Assembly: GCA_017466365.1 (NCBI GenBank)
Contig: JAFTUG010000016.1
Span: 310,001-374,000, forward strand
Length of the DNA stretch: 64,000 bases
Direction of reading: 5' to 3'
Source of the DNA: Clostridia bacterium
GTDB lineage: Bacteria; Bacillota; Clostridia; Oscillospirales; Acutalibacteraceae
Shown here: piece by piece, positions 1-9,340 of the stretch
Position numbering within the stretch: position 1 is the first letter of the stretch
Layout of the letters: every line of letters begins with the position of its first letter
Notes under the pieces: generated by a model
What the model saw: only the letters and a program-made list of their open reading frames with translations
Databases searched by the model: none
Told to the model about the DNA's origin: nothing
Made by a program: the position numbers and the translations under genes

Positions 1-393
1 GTCAACCATAGCGGTAAGTCTTGCGTAAACCTCGTCTTTATATTCTTCGATGCTCTGACCCTTTGTGAAGAAAAAGCTGAACATTCTTATATATTTTGTA
101 CCGAGAACCTTTGCAACCTCAACTGTCTGCTTGAATGCTTCAAAGTGAGGAGCAAAGTCATCGTCAATTTCGATTTTACCGTAGTGTGAGCCGATTGAAG
201 AAACCTTAATACCATGCTCATCAAGAAGCTTTTTGAGGTCTTCAGCTTCTTCAACGGTGAAATTTGAAATGTTTTTGCCGTTGACATTACGAAGCTCGAT
301 GTATTCAATGCCGTTTGCTTTGCAGGCAGCTATCTGCTCAAGAATATCAGGTGATGCTTCATCTGCAAATGCTGAAAATAAGAATTTTGCCAT
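1..393 (-). CDS. Sugar phosphate isomerase/epimerase-like protein (5' part only)
   Basis: The minus-strand reading frame starts at ATG 393-391 behind an AGGAGG site (406-401) and runs off the window, so only the first 131 residues are visible. It begins MAKFLFSAFADEASPDILEQ and continues with alternating beta strands and helices, including IEYIELRNVNGKNI and LGTKYIRMFSFF. This is the pattern of the AP-endonuclease 2 / xylose isomerase-like TIM barrel (sugar phosphate isomerase/epimerase family). Members interconvert keto sugars or cleave hydroxyacids using a divalent metal; the metal ligands lie in the missing C-terminal part, so the substrate cannot be guessed. It is divergent from the lipase gene. 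Confidence 0.75.
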   Translation of the reverse strand, partial: MAKFLFSAFADEASPDILEQIAACKANGIEYIELRNVNGKNISNFTVEEAEDLKKLLDEHGIKVSSIGSHYGKIEIDDDFAPHFEAFKQTVEVAKVLGTKYIRMFSFFFTKGQSIEEYKDEVYARLTAMVD

Positions 394-433
394 AATTTTG
401 CCTCCTAAAATGGATTTTAACCTAATCAAAATA

Positions 434-461
434 ATTTTATCACTTTTTCATAATATTGCAA
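434..461 (-). promoter_or_regulatory. Candidate promoter of the epimerase-like gene
   Basis: Read on the minus strand: TTGCAA (461-456), 16 bp spacer, TAAAAT (439-434), followed by the AGGAGG and ATG of the epimerase-like gene. The boxes are near consensus but the region is AT-rich, so chance matches are possible. Confidence 0.4.
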
Positions 462-516
462 GTATATATTATAAATAAATTATATAAATCAGTAACAAAA
501 TCAATGAATTGTTTAA

Positions 517-545
517 TTGACATGTAAAAATATATAAGTTAAAAT
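517..545 (+). promoter_or_regulatory. SigA-type promoter of the lipase gene
   Basis: TTGACA (517-522), 17 bp spacer, TAAAAT (540-545), about 44 bp upstream of the lipase start codon. Spacing and -35 box are ideal. Confidence 0.65.
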
Positions 546-588
546 AAAAGTGTATCTGATTGCCGAATACGGCAGAAAGGAGCAAAAT

Positions 589-1857
589 ATGAAAAAAGCA
601 ATTGCAATGATTCTTACTTTGGCTATGATTTTCGGCATTGCAGCCGTTCCTGCAAGCGCTGCGGAAATCAACAAAAACAGCAAAACCGATTACCCTTATA
701 TATTCGTTCACGGCATGGGCGGATGGGGTACTGCGGATTCTTATTATTCGCTTTCTCCTTATTGGGGCGGAGGACTTCTTCCGGGCTCCGATAACGATAT
801 TATCAGAATTCTCAATGAAAAAGGTATAGAAGCTTATGCTCCGTCGGTAGGACCTTTGAGCAGCGCGTGGGACAGAGCTTGTGAGCTTTATGCACAGCTT
901 GCGGGAACTGTTGTAGACTACGGCGAGGCTCATTCAAAGGCTCACGGTCACGACAGATACGGCTTCAGCTATGAAGGCAAGGCAACCATGGGCGAGCCTT
1001 GGAATTTAAAGGATAAAATCAACCTTGTAGGTCATTCCTTCGGCGGTGCAACGGTAAGGTTGCTTGCTTCTCTTCTCGCTTACGGCGATGCAGATGAAAT
1101 TGCCGCAACGGGTAAAGATACAAGCCCTCTTTTTAAAGGCGGACATGATTGCATTCATTCCTGCATAACCCTTTCCGCACCTCATAACGGCTCGCAGGTA
1201 GCAAACCTTCTTGTTGACCCGCAGGTAACCATGCTTTTGATTTCTGCGGTTCTTAATATGATCGGAATGGTGTTCGGCAATGATTTTCTTGTTTTTTCTC
1301 TTCAGCTCGGGCAGCATGGTTTAACTCCCGAGCAGGATGAATTCCGTGCTTTGCCCAATCCTTGCGCAGTCTGGAATTTCTATGCAAGCAATGATAACTG
1401 CGGTTATGATATGACATTGAGAGGTGCTGCGGAGCTTAACGAAAAAATCAAGCTTGCACCGAATACATATTACTATTCTTACACAACAGAAAATACATGG
1501 GATATTTCCGAATTTGAGCTTCCTGACAAGGGCTTAAGCATCATTTTCTATATTTCTTCAATGATGCTTGCTTCAACAAAGGGAAAAACCTATGACGGAA
1601 TAAAAATCGAGGGAGACTGGGCAAAAAATGACGGAATAGTGCCTCTCGCATCGGCAAGATATCCTTCGTGCGATGCAGAAACTGCATTAAGTTATGAATC
1701 GGAAATTGAAAAGGGGAACAAGATAAAACCCGGCAGATGGTATTATTTTGAAACCATGACGGGCATGGACCACTTCGATTTCTGCGGCACGAAAGATTAT
1801 CCCGAAGGCTTTGAAGAATTCTATTTCGGAATGGTAAACACGGCAAACAGCAGATAA
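589..1857 (+). CDS. Secreted triacylglycerol lipase/esterase (alpha/beta hydrolase)
   Basis: 422 aa from ATG 589, chosen over the in-frame GTG at 550 because AAAGGAG sits just upstream and because the protein then begins with a clean signal peptide: KK, a hydrophobic core (residues 4-19), and a likely signal peptidase I cut after ASA near residue 24. The mature part is an alpha/beta hydrolase: oxyanion-hole strand YIFVHGMGGWG (37-47), nucleophile elbow GHSFGG with Ser150, candidate acid Asp348 in NDGIVPLAS, and candidate base His395 in MDHFDFCG. The HGMGG and NDGxVP motifs resemble staphylococcal/Bacillus family I lipases, so an exported lipid or ester hydrolase is likely. The gene is monocistronic, with its own promoter and terminator. 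Confidence 0.85.
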   Translation: MKKAIAMILTLAMIFGIAAVPASAAEINKNSKTDYPYIFVHGMGGWGTADSYYSLSPYWGGGLLPGSDNDIIRILNEKGIEAYAPSVGPLSSAWDRACELYAQLAGTVVDYGEAHSKAHGHDRYGFSYEGKATMGEPWNLKDKINLVGHSFGGATVRLLASLLAYGDADEIAATGKDTSPLFKGGHDCIHSCITLSAPHNGSQVANLLVDPQVTMLLISAVLNMIGMVFGNDFLVFSLQLGQHGLTPEQDEFRALPNPCAVWNFYASNDNCGYDMTLRGAAELNEKIKLAPNTYYYSYTTENTWDISEFELPDKGLSIIFYISSMMLASTKGKTYDGIKIEGDWAKNDGIVPLASARYPSCDAETALSYESEIEKGNKIKPGRWYYFETMTGMDHFDFCGTKDYPEGFEEFYFGMVNTANSR

Positions 1858-1862
1858 AAGCA

Positions 1863-1891
1863 GAAACACCCGAATTCGATTCGGGTGTTTC
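1863..1891 (+). terminator. Intrinsic terminator after the lipase gene
   Basis: Perfect 12-bp inverted repeat (GAAACACCCGAA / TTCGGGTGTTTC) with a 5-nt loop directly after the stop codon. The stem's own end supplies the TTTC tract. Confidence 0.8.
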
Positions 1892-1920
1892 TTGATAATA
1901 TATTGCTTTATAAATAATTA

Positions 1921-2125
1921 TCTCTCCCTCAGGGTCCATGACCCAGCCGCTGACGGCGGCGGTCCCCTCTGTCTGCTTTCGCAGACATCTCCCCACACTG
2001 TGGGGAGTCACCCTCGTCAGAGGGAGCCTGAACAGCGAGTTTCTGCGTAGTGGTTTTTGCATAAATCGTGCTTATTCCTTGGGCTTCCTCTGATGAGGAA
2101 GCTGTCCGTAGGACTGAAGGAGAGA
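1921..2125. repeat. MITE-like interspersed repeat with terminal inverted repeats
   Basis: A 205-bp non-coding block starting TCTCTCCCTCAG and ending CTGAAGGAGAGA; the ends are imperfect inverted copies (TCTCTCCcTCAG versus TCTCTCCtTCAG). Inside are short self-complementary units: CTGTCTGC-TTTC-GCAGACA, CTCCCCACA-CTGTGGGGAG, CCCTCGTCAGAGGG and CTTCCTCTGATGAGGAAG. It carries no credible gene and is GC-richer than the AT-rich DNA around it. Elements of this look are widespread in gut Clostridia. No clean target-site duplication could be assigned. Confidence 0.65.
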
Positions 2126-2186
2126 AAATTATAATCACACAAATTCACGTATTTTCACATTTTTGCGAATATTTTCCCGATTTTGT

Positions 2187-2215
2187 TTGACAAACATTAA
2201 CGGTTGTGCTATATT
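2187..2215 (+). promoter_or_regulatory. SigA-type promoter of the DeoR-family gene
   Basis: Consensus TTGACA (2187-2192), 17 bp, TATATT (2210-2215). Confidence 0.75.
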
Positions 2216-2235
2216 ATGCTTGCAGTTACAGAAAA

Positions 2236-2249
2236 ACGTTAACTAACGT
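2236..2249. promoter_or_regulatory. Candidate operator palindrome in the DeoR-family leader
   Basis: ACGTTA-AC-TAACGT, a perfect 6-bp inverted repeat between the -10 box and the ribosome binding site. A related TTAACG half-site lies in the promoter spacer (2198-2203). The position fits autorepression by the DeoR-family product; this is an inference. Confidence 0.5.
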
Positions 2250-2267
2250 CAAAAAAGAGGAGTTTTT

Positions 2268-3038
2268 ATGTTTATAGAAGAAAGACATCAGGAAATTTTG
2301 AAAATATTATCAGAAAAAGGCAGAATATCAAATTCTGAAATTCAGGAAACATTTCAAATCAGCTATGACTCGGCGAAAAGAGATTTAAGACTTCTTGAAG
2401 AACAGGGGCTTTTGAAAAGAACTCACGGCGGCGCTATTCCTGCAAGACAAATCGGCGGAAATGTAATCAAAAACCTTTCTCCCAATGAGCGTGTTGTTGA
2501 AGTTAAAGAAAACTACCTTGCAATAGCGAAAGAAGCTGTAAAAACAATTGAAGAAAATGATGTTGTTTATATCACCAATGCAAGTGTTGGTTTCCTTATG
2601 GCACAAAACATCGGAACGGTGAATTGTACTGTTGTCACAAACTCAATTGCAATTGCAGAAGAACTTCGCAAAAAGGAAAACATAACAGTTATTCTTGCAG
2701 GTGGTGAAATGCAGGCAAACGGCTGCTTCTATGACAGCTTTGCATTATCTATAATCAACAGACTTCGTTTTGATAAGTGCTTTGTTACGTCTGCTTGTGT
2801 TTCGGCAAAGTTCGGTCTTTCAATTCAAAAGTCAAGAAGTGTTGAGCTGACTAATGTCGTTATAAATAATTCAAAATCTGTTTACGGCTTATATCCCGTT
2901 GAAAAAATAGGATTTGATTCGATAATCAGCATTTGCCCTGCAAACAAGCTGAATTATATTATAACCGACAGCGATTCTTCCGAAGATGATTTAATGCAGT
3001 TCGAAGAACTCGGAGTAAAAATTAAAATTGCAGAGTGA
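2268..3038 (+). CDS. DeoR/GlpR-family transcriptional regulator
   Basis: 256 aa, ATG at 2268 behind AGAGGAG. Residues 1-58 form a DeoR winged helix-turn-helix (start EERHQEILKILSEKGRIS; recognition part SYDSAKRDLRLLEEQGLLKR; wing THGGAI). The rest is the DeoR C-terminal sensor of the ribose-5-phosphate isomerase-like fold, which in this family binds a phosphorylated sugar that relieves repression (VVYITNASVGFLMAQNI, TVVTNSIAIAEEL, VILAGGEMQANG). Usually such genes sit next to a sugar kinase or transporter; here none is adjacent, so the target is unknown. A palindrome in its own leader suggests autoregulation. Confidence 0.88.
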   Translation: MFIEERHQEILKILSEKGRISNSEIQETFQISYDSAKRDLRLLEEQGLLKRTHGGAIPARQIGGNVIKNLSPNERVVEVKENYLAIAKEAVKTIEENDVVYITNASVGFLMAQNIGTVNCTVVTNSIAIAEELRKKENITVILAGGEMQANGCFYDSFALSIINRLRFDKCFVTSACVSAKFGLSIQKSRSVELTNVVINNSKSVYGLYPVEKIGFDSIISICPANKLNYIITDSDSSEDDLMQFEELGVKIKIAE

Positions 3039-3050
3039 GATGCATGCAAC

Positions 3051-3076
3051 AACCCCCTCGGAATTCCGAGGGGGTT
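3051..3076. terminator. Bidirectional terminator between the DeoR-family gene and yebC
   Basis: A perfect 26-bp palindrome (AACCCCCTCGGAATTCCGAGGGGGTT split as 13+13) between convergent genes. T-tracts on either side are weak. Confidence 0.65.
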
Positions 3077-3153
3077 AACAGTTTTCAGTTGATTGATGAG
3101 AAATGTCATGCAAAAATAATATTTTTGCGTTCCGTCGCATTTATCACAATCAA

Positions 3154-3894
3154 TTATTCAGCATCGTCAGCGTTTTCCCAGTTATGCCATACTGCCTGAA
3201 CGTCGTCGTTATCTTCAAACATTTCAAGCATTTTTGCCATGTTCTTGATATCGTCGGGGTTGGTGAGAGCTGTGTATGTTGAGGGAACATATTCAACCTC
3301 TGCGGAAACGAAGGTGTAGCCCTTTGCTTCAAGGTCTTCTCTTACTGCACCGCAATCGTTGGGTTCTGTTCTGATTTCAAAAACACCTTCATCGTCTGTG
3401 ATGAAATCGCTTGCGCCTGCTTCAAGAGCATCTTCCATGAGTTTATCTTCGTCAACGCCCTCTGCCTCAACAACAAGAACGCCCTGCTTTGAGAACATGA
3501 AGGAAACGCAGCCGCTCTGACCCATGTTTCCGCCGTATTTGTCGAAATAGTGGCGAACATCGCCTGCGGTACGGTTGCGGTTATCGGTAAGTGCTTCAAC
3601 GATAACTGCAACGCCTGAAGGACCATAGCCCTCGTACATGATTTCTTCGTAATCTGCGCCGCCTGTTTCGCCTGCAGCCTTCTTGATGATTCTTTCGATA
3701 TTGTCGTTGGGAACGTTGTTTGCCTTAGCCTTTGCAATAACGTCCTTGAGCTTTGAGTTTGAAGCGGGGTCGGGTCCGCCTTCACGAACAACAACCGCAA
3801 TCTCTCTGCCTATCTTTGTGAAAATCTTGGCTCTCTGATTATCGGTTTTTTCTTTTTTTCTTTTAATGGTACTCCATTTTGAATGGCCTGACAT
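3154..3894 (-). CDS. yebC: YebC/PmpR family protein
   Basis: 246 aa with the full family hallmark: N-terminus MSGHSKWSTIKRKKEKTDNQ, followed by KIFTKIGREIAVVVREGGPDP and NVPNDNIERIIKKAAGE. The start is preceded by AGAGAGG. YebC/TACO1 proteins were long annotated as DNA-binding regulators; more recent work on the family shows ribosome-associated roles in relieving stalling at difficult peptide motifs. Length and three-domain order are normal. It has its own promoter and is monocistronic, ending at a shared palindromic terminator. Confidence 0.95.
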   Translation of the reverse strand: MSGHSKWSTIKRKKEKTDNQRAKIFTKIGREIAVVVREGGPDPASNSKLKDVIAKAKANNVPNDNIERIIKKAAGETGGADYEEIMYEGYGPSGVAVIVEALTDNRNRTAGDVRHYFDKYGGNMGQSGCVSFMFSKQGVLVVEAEGVDEDKLMEDALEAGASDFITDDEGVFEIRTEPNDCGAVREDLEAKGYTFVSAEVEYVPSTYTALTNPDDIKNMAKMLEMFEDNDDVQAVWHNWENADDAE

Positions 3895-3929
3895 TTAGAA
3901 AACCTCTCTTTTGTAAATTTAACTTATTA

Positions 3930-3958
3930 ATTATATATCAACGTTATATTGTTGTCAA
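3930..3958 (-). promoter_or_regulatory. SigA-type promoter of yebC
   Basis: Minus strand TTGACA (3958-3953), 17 bp, TATAAT (3935-3930): a perfect consensus promoter in the short gap between yitT and yebC. Confidence 0.8.
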
Positions 3959-3961
3959 GAA

Positions 3962-4819
3962 TTAAATGGACTTGGTGAAGCCTTCGCCGAGAATCTCGTT
4001 CGCTTCGCTTACAATGATAAATGTCTTTTCGTCAATGGATTTAACGGTTTTGAGTATGCCCGAAATTTCATGCTTTCTTGCAACGCAGATAAGGATATTT
4101 TTGCTGTTGCCTGTATAAGCACCCGTTGCAGGGACTATTGAAACGCCTCGGGGAGATGAATGAACGATTGCGCTTGCAACTTCGTCTGCCTTATCGGTAA
4201 CAATCATCAGCATTTTGCCGTTGCCCGTGCCGTAAATAAGAGCATCGATAACCTTTGTGCTTACAAAAATCATAATTATTGCATAAAGACCGCTTTCGAT
4301 GCTTCGGAAAACGAGCATTCCCGAGCCTACAACGATGGCATCGGCAATCATAACGATTGTTCCGACGGTGATGTGAGGCCATCTTTTGTGAACGAGTCTG
4401 CCTACTATATCGGTGCCTCCGCTTGTTGCGCCCGTTACCATAATCAGACCGAGTCCCGAGCCCTGAAGAAGTCCGCAGAAAAGTGCCGCAAGGATTTTGT
4501 CGCCTGTGTATTCAGGTGCAAACATTGCGGTAACGTCGAGTGCGGTTGAAAGAAGAACTGTTACCCACAGAGTTCTTGCAACCAGCTTTTTCCCGAGGTA
4601 TATCCACATGAGAATGAGCAGGGGGATATTCAGAATGAGGTTGACGGTACCCACGGGAAAATCAAAAAGATGATTGAAAATAACCGCAAGACCCGTAATT
4701 CCGCTCTGTGCAATGGAATTCGGGATTGAAAAGCTGTTTACCCCGAAGGAATACAGCACGCAGCCGATTATCCAGATTATATTGTTTTTTGCCAAATCCA
4801 AAGCTTTAGTTTTGTTCAT
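3962..4819 (-). CDS. YitT family membrane protein (DUF2179)
   Basis: 285 aa from ATG 4819. A GTG at 4831 would add four residues and overlap the mrnC stop, but GGTGA in the end of mrnC is well placed for the ATG. The N-terminal ~190 residues hold five to six hydrophobic segments (IIWIIGCVLYSFGVNSF, TVNLILNIPLLILMWIYL, ILAALFCGLLQGSGLGLIMV) with the small-residue-rich YitT signature GVNSFSIPNSIAQSGITGLA. Residues ~205-280 form the soluble DUF2179 domain (GKMLMIVTDKADEVASAI through ILICVARKHEI). Transport role is suspected for the family but the substrate is unknown. Third gene of the obg-mrnC-yitT operon. Confidence 0.85.
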   Translation of the reverse strand: MNKTKALDLAKNNIIWIIGCVLYSFGVNSFSIPNSIAQSGITGLAVIFNHLFDFPVGTVNLILNIPLLILMWIYLGKKLVARTLWVTVLLSTALDVTAMFAPEYTGDKILAALFCGLLQGSGLGLIMVTGATSGGTDIVGRLVHKRWPHITVGTIVMIADAIVVGSGMLVFRSIESGLYAIIMIFVSTKVIDALIYGTGNGKMLMIVTDKADEVASAIVHSSPRGVSIVPATGAYTGNSKNILICVARKHEISGILKTVKSIDEKTFIIVSEANEILGEGFTKSI

Positions 4820-4823
4820 AAAA

Positions 4824-5222
4824 TTATTCACCGCTGTTATTGATTTCGGAATAGAGATATTTTATTCTTTCTGTTTCGCCCTTGAGCCATAACCAGCCGA
4901 AAAGGCTTTCAAGTCCCGTTGCATAATGATAATCCGAGCTTGAAGCGTTTTTGGCTTTTGAGCCGACGTGTGCATTTCTGCCTCTTTTGAAAACCGCCGT
5001 TTCATCTTCCGAGAGAAGCGGCATTATTTTTTTGATGCCTTCCGCCTGTGCGGCAGCGCATACTCTTTTGCTTGCCAGAGTATGGAGTGCGTTTACGGGT
5101 CTGTTTGCTTCGCACACAAGCTCGCACCTTGTGAGTAAATCGAAAACCGTATCGCCGATAAATGCAAGGGTGAGGGGACTGATTGAAGAAACATCAACGT
5201 TTTTATCGTGTAAAATATCCAT
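4824..5222 (-). CDS. mrnC: Mini-ribonuclease 3
   Basis: 132 aa, an RNase III catalytic domain without the dsRNA-binding domain, as usual for MrnC. The catalytic signature SPLTLAFIGDTVFDLLTR holds Asp24; the second metal-binding region is YHYATGLESLFGWLWL with Glu105; the conserved KRGRNA lies at residues 79-84. In Bacillus subtilis MrnC matures 23S rRNA. In many Firmicutes it sits near cysS and rlmB; here it lies between obg and yitT. Confidence 0.92.
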   Translation of the reverse strand: MDILHDKNVDVSSISPLTLAFIGDTVFDLLTRCELVCEANRPVNALHTLASKRVCAAAQAEGIKKIMPLLSEDETAVFKRGRNAHVGSKAKNASSSDYHYATGLESLFGWLWLKGETERIKYLYSEINNSGE

Positions 5223-5236
5223 GATTTTCCTCGCAA

Positions 5237-6547
<1,311 letters not shown>

Positions 6548-6556
6548 TCATCATAA

Positions 6557-6585
6557 ATTATAACCCACACAGCTTTATATTACAA
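6557..6585 (-). promoter_or_regulatory. SigA-type promoter of obg-mrnC-yitT
   Basis: Minus strand TTGTAA (6585-6580), 17 bp, TATAAT (6562-6557), about 50 bp upstream of the obg start. Confidence 0.7.
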
Positions 6586-6701
6586 TAGATATTTTCTACA
6601 ATTTAAAATAATAATATTTACAAATATTTTACTTTTATTTTTATTAAATATATGATATACTATTCTGTAATTAAAATGGAAGAGTATCGGCAGGTGAAGG
6701 C

Positions 6702-8006
6702 ATGGCAGTCAGAATCAGCGAAATAATAAAAGGCAGTATTGCCGAAAAAAAGAAAATCGAAGCAGGAGATACTCTCCTTACTATCAACGGCAACGAAATA
6801 AACGATGTTCTTGATTACCGTTTTTATATCAATGACACAAGGCTTCTTCTTTCGCTGAAAACTGCGGAAGGCAAATCAAGGCTTGCCGTTATTCATAAAA
6901 ATGAGTTTGATGATATCGGATTTGAGTTTGAAACCTATCTTATGGATAAACAGAGAAGCTGCAAAAACAAATGCATTTTCTGTTTCATTGACCAACTTCC
7001 GAAGGGGCTTCGCAAAAGCCTTTATTTCAAGGATGACGATTCAAGATTATCCTTCCTTTTCGGAAACTATATAACGCTTACCAATCTTACGGACAGCGAA
7101 GCGGAAAGAATAATAAAAATGCATATAAGTCCCGTTAATATATCGGTGCAGACGATGAATCCCGACCTGCGTGTTAAAATGATGGCAAATCCGAAGGCAG
7201 GCGAGTCGTTGAGATATCTGCATAAATTTGCACAGGCTGAACTTGCAATCAACACCCAACTCGTTCTCTGCCCCGGTATAAATGACGGAAAAGAGCTTGA
7301 ACGCAGCCTCAACGAACTCGGTGCACTTTATCCGTCTGTGCAGAGCATAGCGGCTGTGCCCGTCGGTCTTTCAGACCATCGTGAAGGTCTTTATCCGATT
7401 GAACCGTACACCAAAGAAACCGCCCGTGAGGTTATCGGAATAATCGACAGATTTAATGAAAAATTCAAAAAAGAACACGGCGAAATAATCGCTTATGCGG
7501 CTGATGAATTTTATCTTAAGGCTGAATTGCCAATGCCCGATGCGGATTATTATAACGGTTTTCCGCAGCTTGAAAACGGAGTCGGCATGTGGGCGCTTCT
7601 TGAATCGGAATTCAATGATGCACTTGATGAATGCGAAAAAAAGTTACTTGCACGCAAGGCAACGATAGTTACGGGCAAGGCAGCATATCCGCTGATAAAT
7701 TCGCTTGCCGAAAAAGCCTGCGATAAAATCAAGGGACTTCAGATAAATGTTGTTGCGGCAGAGAATAAACTGCTCGGAAAAATGATAACCGTTTCAGGGC
7801 TTCTTTGCGGAGCGGATATAATTACTGCTCTTGACGGAAAGAACCTTGGTGAGGAGCTTATTATTCCGCCGAACTGTTTGCGCAGTGAAGGCGATATGTT
7901 CCTTGACGATATGACGGTTGAGGAGCTTTCAAATAAACTAAAAGTAAAGGTTACTCAGAACGGCAGCAGCGGCGGCGAACTGCTTTCTGCAATGTTAGGA
8001 GGTTGA
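6702..8006 (+). CDS. DUF512 / PDZ radical SAM-like protein (TIGR03279 type)
   Basis: 434 aa. The N-terminus (about 1-70) is PDZ-like (ISEIIKGSIAEKKKIEAGD TLLTINGNEI). Then comes a radical SAM-type cluster CX3CX2C (Cys87, Cys91, Cys94) in SCKNKCIFCFIDQLPKGLRK, and a TIM-barrel-like core (INTQLVLCPGINDGKELERS). The C-terminal half is DUF512 (ADEFYLKAELPMPDADYYNGFPQLENGVGM). This architecture is conserved in Firmicutes and Cyanobacteria next to der; its reaction is not established to my knowledge. The der ribosome binding site lies in its last codons, so the two genes are probably translationally coupled. Confidence 0.88.
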   Translation: MAVRISEIIKGSIAEKKKIEAGDTLLTINGNEINDVLDYRFYINDTRLLLSLKTAEGKSRLAVIHKNEFDDIGFEFETYLMDKQRSCKNKCIFCFIDQLPKGLRKSLYFKDDDSRLSFLFGNYITLTNLTDSEAERIIKMHISPVNISVQTMNPDLRVKMMANPKAGESLRYLHKFAQAELAINTQLVLCPGINDGKELERSLNELGALYPSVQSIAAVPVGLSDHREGLYPIEPYTKETAREVIGIIDRFNEKFKKEHGEIIAYAADEFYLKAELPMPDADYYNGFPQLENGVGMWALLESEFNDALDECEKKLLARKATIVTGKAAYPLINSLAEKACDKIKGLQINVVAAENKLLGKMITVSGLLCGADIITALDGKNLGEELIIPPNCLRSEGDMFLDDMTVEELSNKLKVKVTQNGSSGGELLSAMLGG

Positions 8007-8011
8007 AATTA

Positions 8012-9340
8012 ATGGCTAAAAGTGTAGTAGCGATTGTCGGCAGACCAAACGTCGGCAAATCAACGCTTTTCAATAAGCTGGTGGGTGAACGTCTTTCAAT
8101 TGTTGACGATACCCCCGGTGTTACAAGAGACAGAATTTACGGCGATTGCGAGTGGCTCGGCAAGCATTTTATGCTTATCGACACGGGCGGTATTGAGCCC
8201 TATTCGGATGATATCATCCTTAAGCAGATGAGAATGCAGGCAGAGCTTGCAATAGACAGCGCAGAGGTAATCATTCTTGTTACGGATATCCGTTCGGGAG
8301 TTGTGGCAACGGACAGCGAGGTTGCAACCATGCTTCAAAAGAGCGGAAAGCCCGTTATTCTCTGCGTTAATAAATGCGATACTCCGGGCGAGCTTCCTCC
8401 TGATTTTTATGAATTCTATAATCTCGGGCTCGGCGATCCCTTCCCCGTTTCATCCGTTCACGGTATGGGTACGGGCGATTTGCTTGACGAAGTTCTCAAA
8501 TATCTTCCCGATGATGATGAAAACGAAGATGAAAGAGATTCAATCAGCGTTGCGGTTATCGGTAAACCTAATGTAGGTAAGTCATCGCTTGTCAATGCCG
8601 TTCTCGGCGAAAACAGAATGATTGTTTCCAATATTGCGGGCACAACGAGAGATGCAACGGATTCAATCGTTGAAAATGAACATGGCAAGTTTGTGTTTAT
8701 AGATACGGCAGGTTTGCGCAGAAAGAGCCGTGTCTATGACCAGATTGAAAAATATTCGATAATCAGAGCCAAAATGGCAGTTGAAAGAGCGCAGGTATGC
8801 GTTATTATGATTGATGCCACCGAAGGCTTTACCGAGCAGGATTCCAAGGTTGCGGGCATTGCTCACGAAATGGGTAAGGCTTGCATCATTGCCGTAAACA
8901 AGTGGGATGCTGTTGAAAAAGACGGCAAAACCATGGACAGCATGAGAAAGCAGCTTATGAAGGATTTTTCATTTATGTCATATGCACCCATTATTTTTAT
9001 TTCTGCAAAAGAAAAAATCAGACTTGACCGTCTTTTCGAGCTTATCAAGTTTGTTGACACGCAGAATGCGATGCGTATTTCAACGGGCAAGCTTAATGAC
9101 GTTCTTGCGGATGCAACGGCAAGAGTTCAGCCGCCGACAGATAAGGGCAAGCGTCTTAAGATTTACTACATGACTCAGGCTTCAACAAGACCGCCGACAT
9201 TTGTATGCTTTGTCAATAACGCCGAGCTTTTCCACTACAGCTATCAGCGTTATCTTGACAATCAGATAAGATCAACCTTCGGTCTTGAAGGAACGCCCAC
9301 AAGAATGGTAATCCGTGAAAGAGAGTCAAACAAGAAATGA
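8012..9340 (+). CDS. der: Ribosome biogenesis GTPase Der (EngA)
   Basis: 442 aa from ATG 8012, preferred over TTG 8003 because AGGAGG (7997-8002) is correctly spaced and MAKSVVAIVGRPNVGKST is the standard start. It has two tandem G domains: GRPNVGKST/DTPGV/DTGG/NKCD and GKPNVGKSS/NIAGTTRD/DTAGL/NKWD. The C-terminal KH-like domain ends with the family motif FGLEGTPTRMVIRERE. Der acts in 50S assembly. The last four bases overlap the ruvC start (ATGA). Confidence 0.97.
   Translation: MAKSVVAIVGRPNVGKSTLFNKLVGERLSIVDDTPGVTRDRIYGDCEWLGKHFMLIDTGGIEPYSDDIILKQMRMQAELAIDSAEVIILVTDIRSGVVATDSEVATMLQKSGKPVILCVNKCDTPGELPPDFYEFYNLGLGDPFPVSSVHGMGTGDLLDEVLKYLPDDDENEDERDSISVAVIGKPNVGKSSLVNAVLGENRMIVSNIAGTTRDATDSIVENEHGKFVFIDTAGLRRKSRVYDQIEKYSIIRAKMAVERAQVCVIMIDATEGFTEQDSKVAGIAHEMGKACIIAVNKWDAVEKDGKTMDSMRKQLMKDFSFMSYAPIIFISAKEKIRLDRLFELIKFVDTQNAMRISTGKLNDVLADATARVQPPTDKGKRLKIYYMTQASTRPPTFVCFVNNAELFHYSYQRYLDNQIRSTFGLEGTPTRMVIRERESNKK

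Noticed and set aside
469..933. Long antisense frames over the lipase, ruvB, rpoB, rpoC and clpE genes
   Set aside because: Shadows of strong codon bias in the sense genes; each sense frame has a domain-level identity and a good ribosome binding site.
1929..2138. A 69-codon minus-strand frame in the MITE-like repeat
   Set aside because: It lies wholly inside the repeat, ends match the terminal inverted repeats, and it has no ribosome binding site; such frames are often misannotated in Clostridial genomes.
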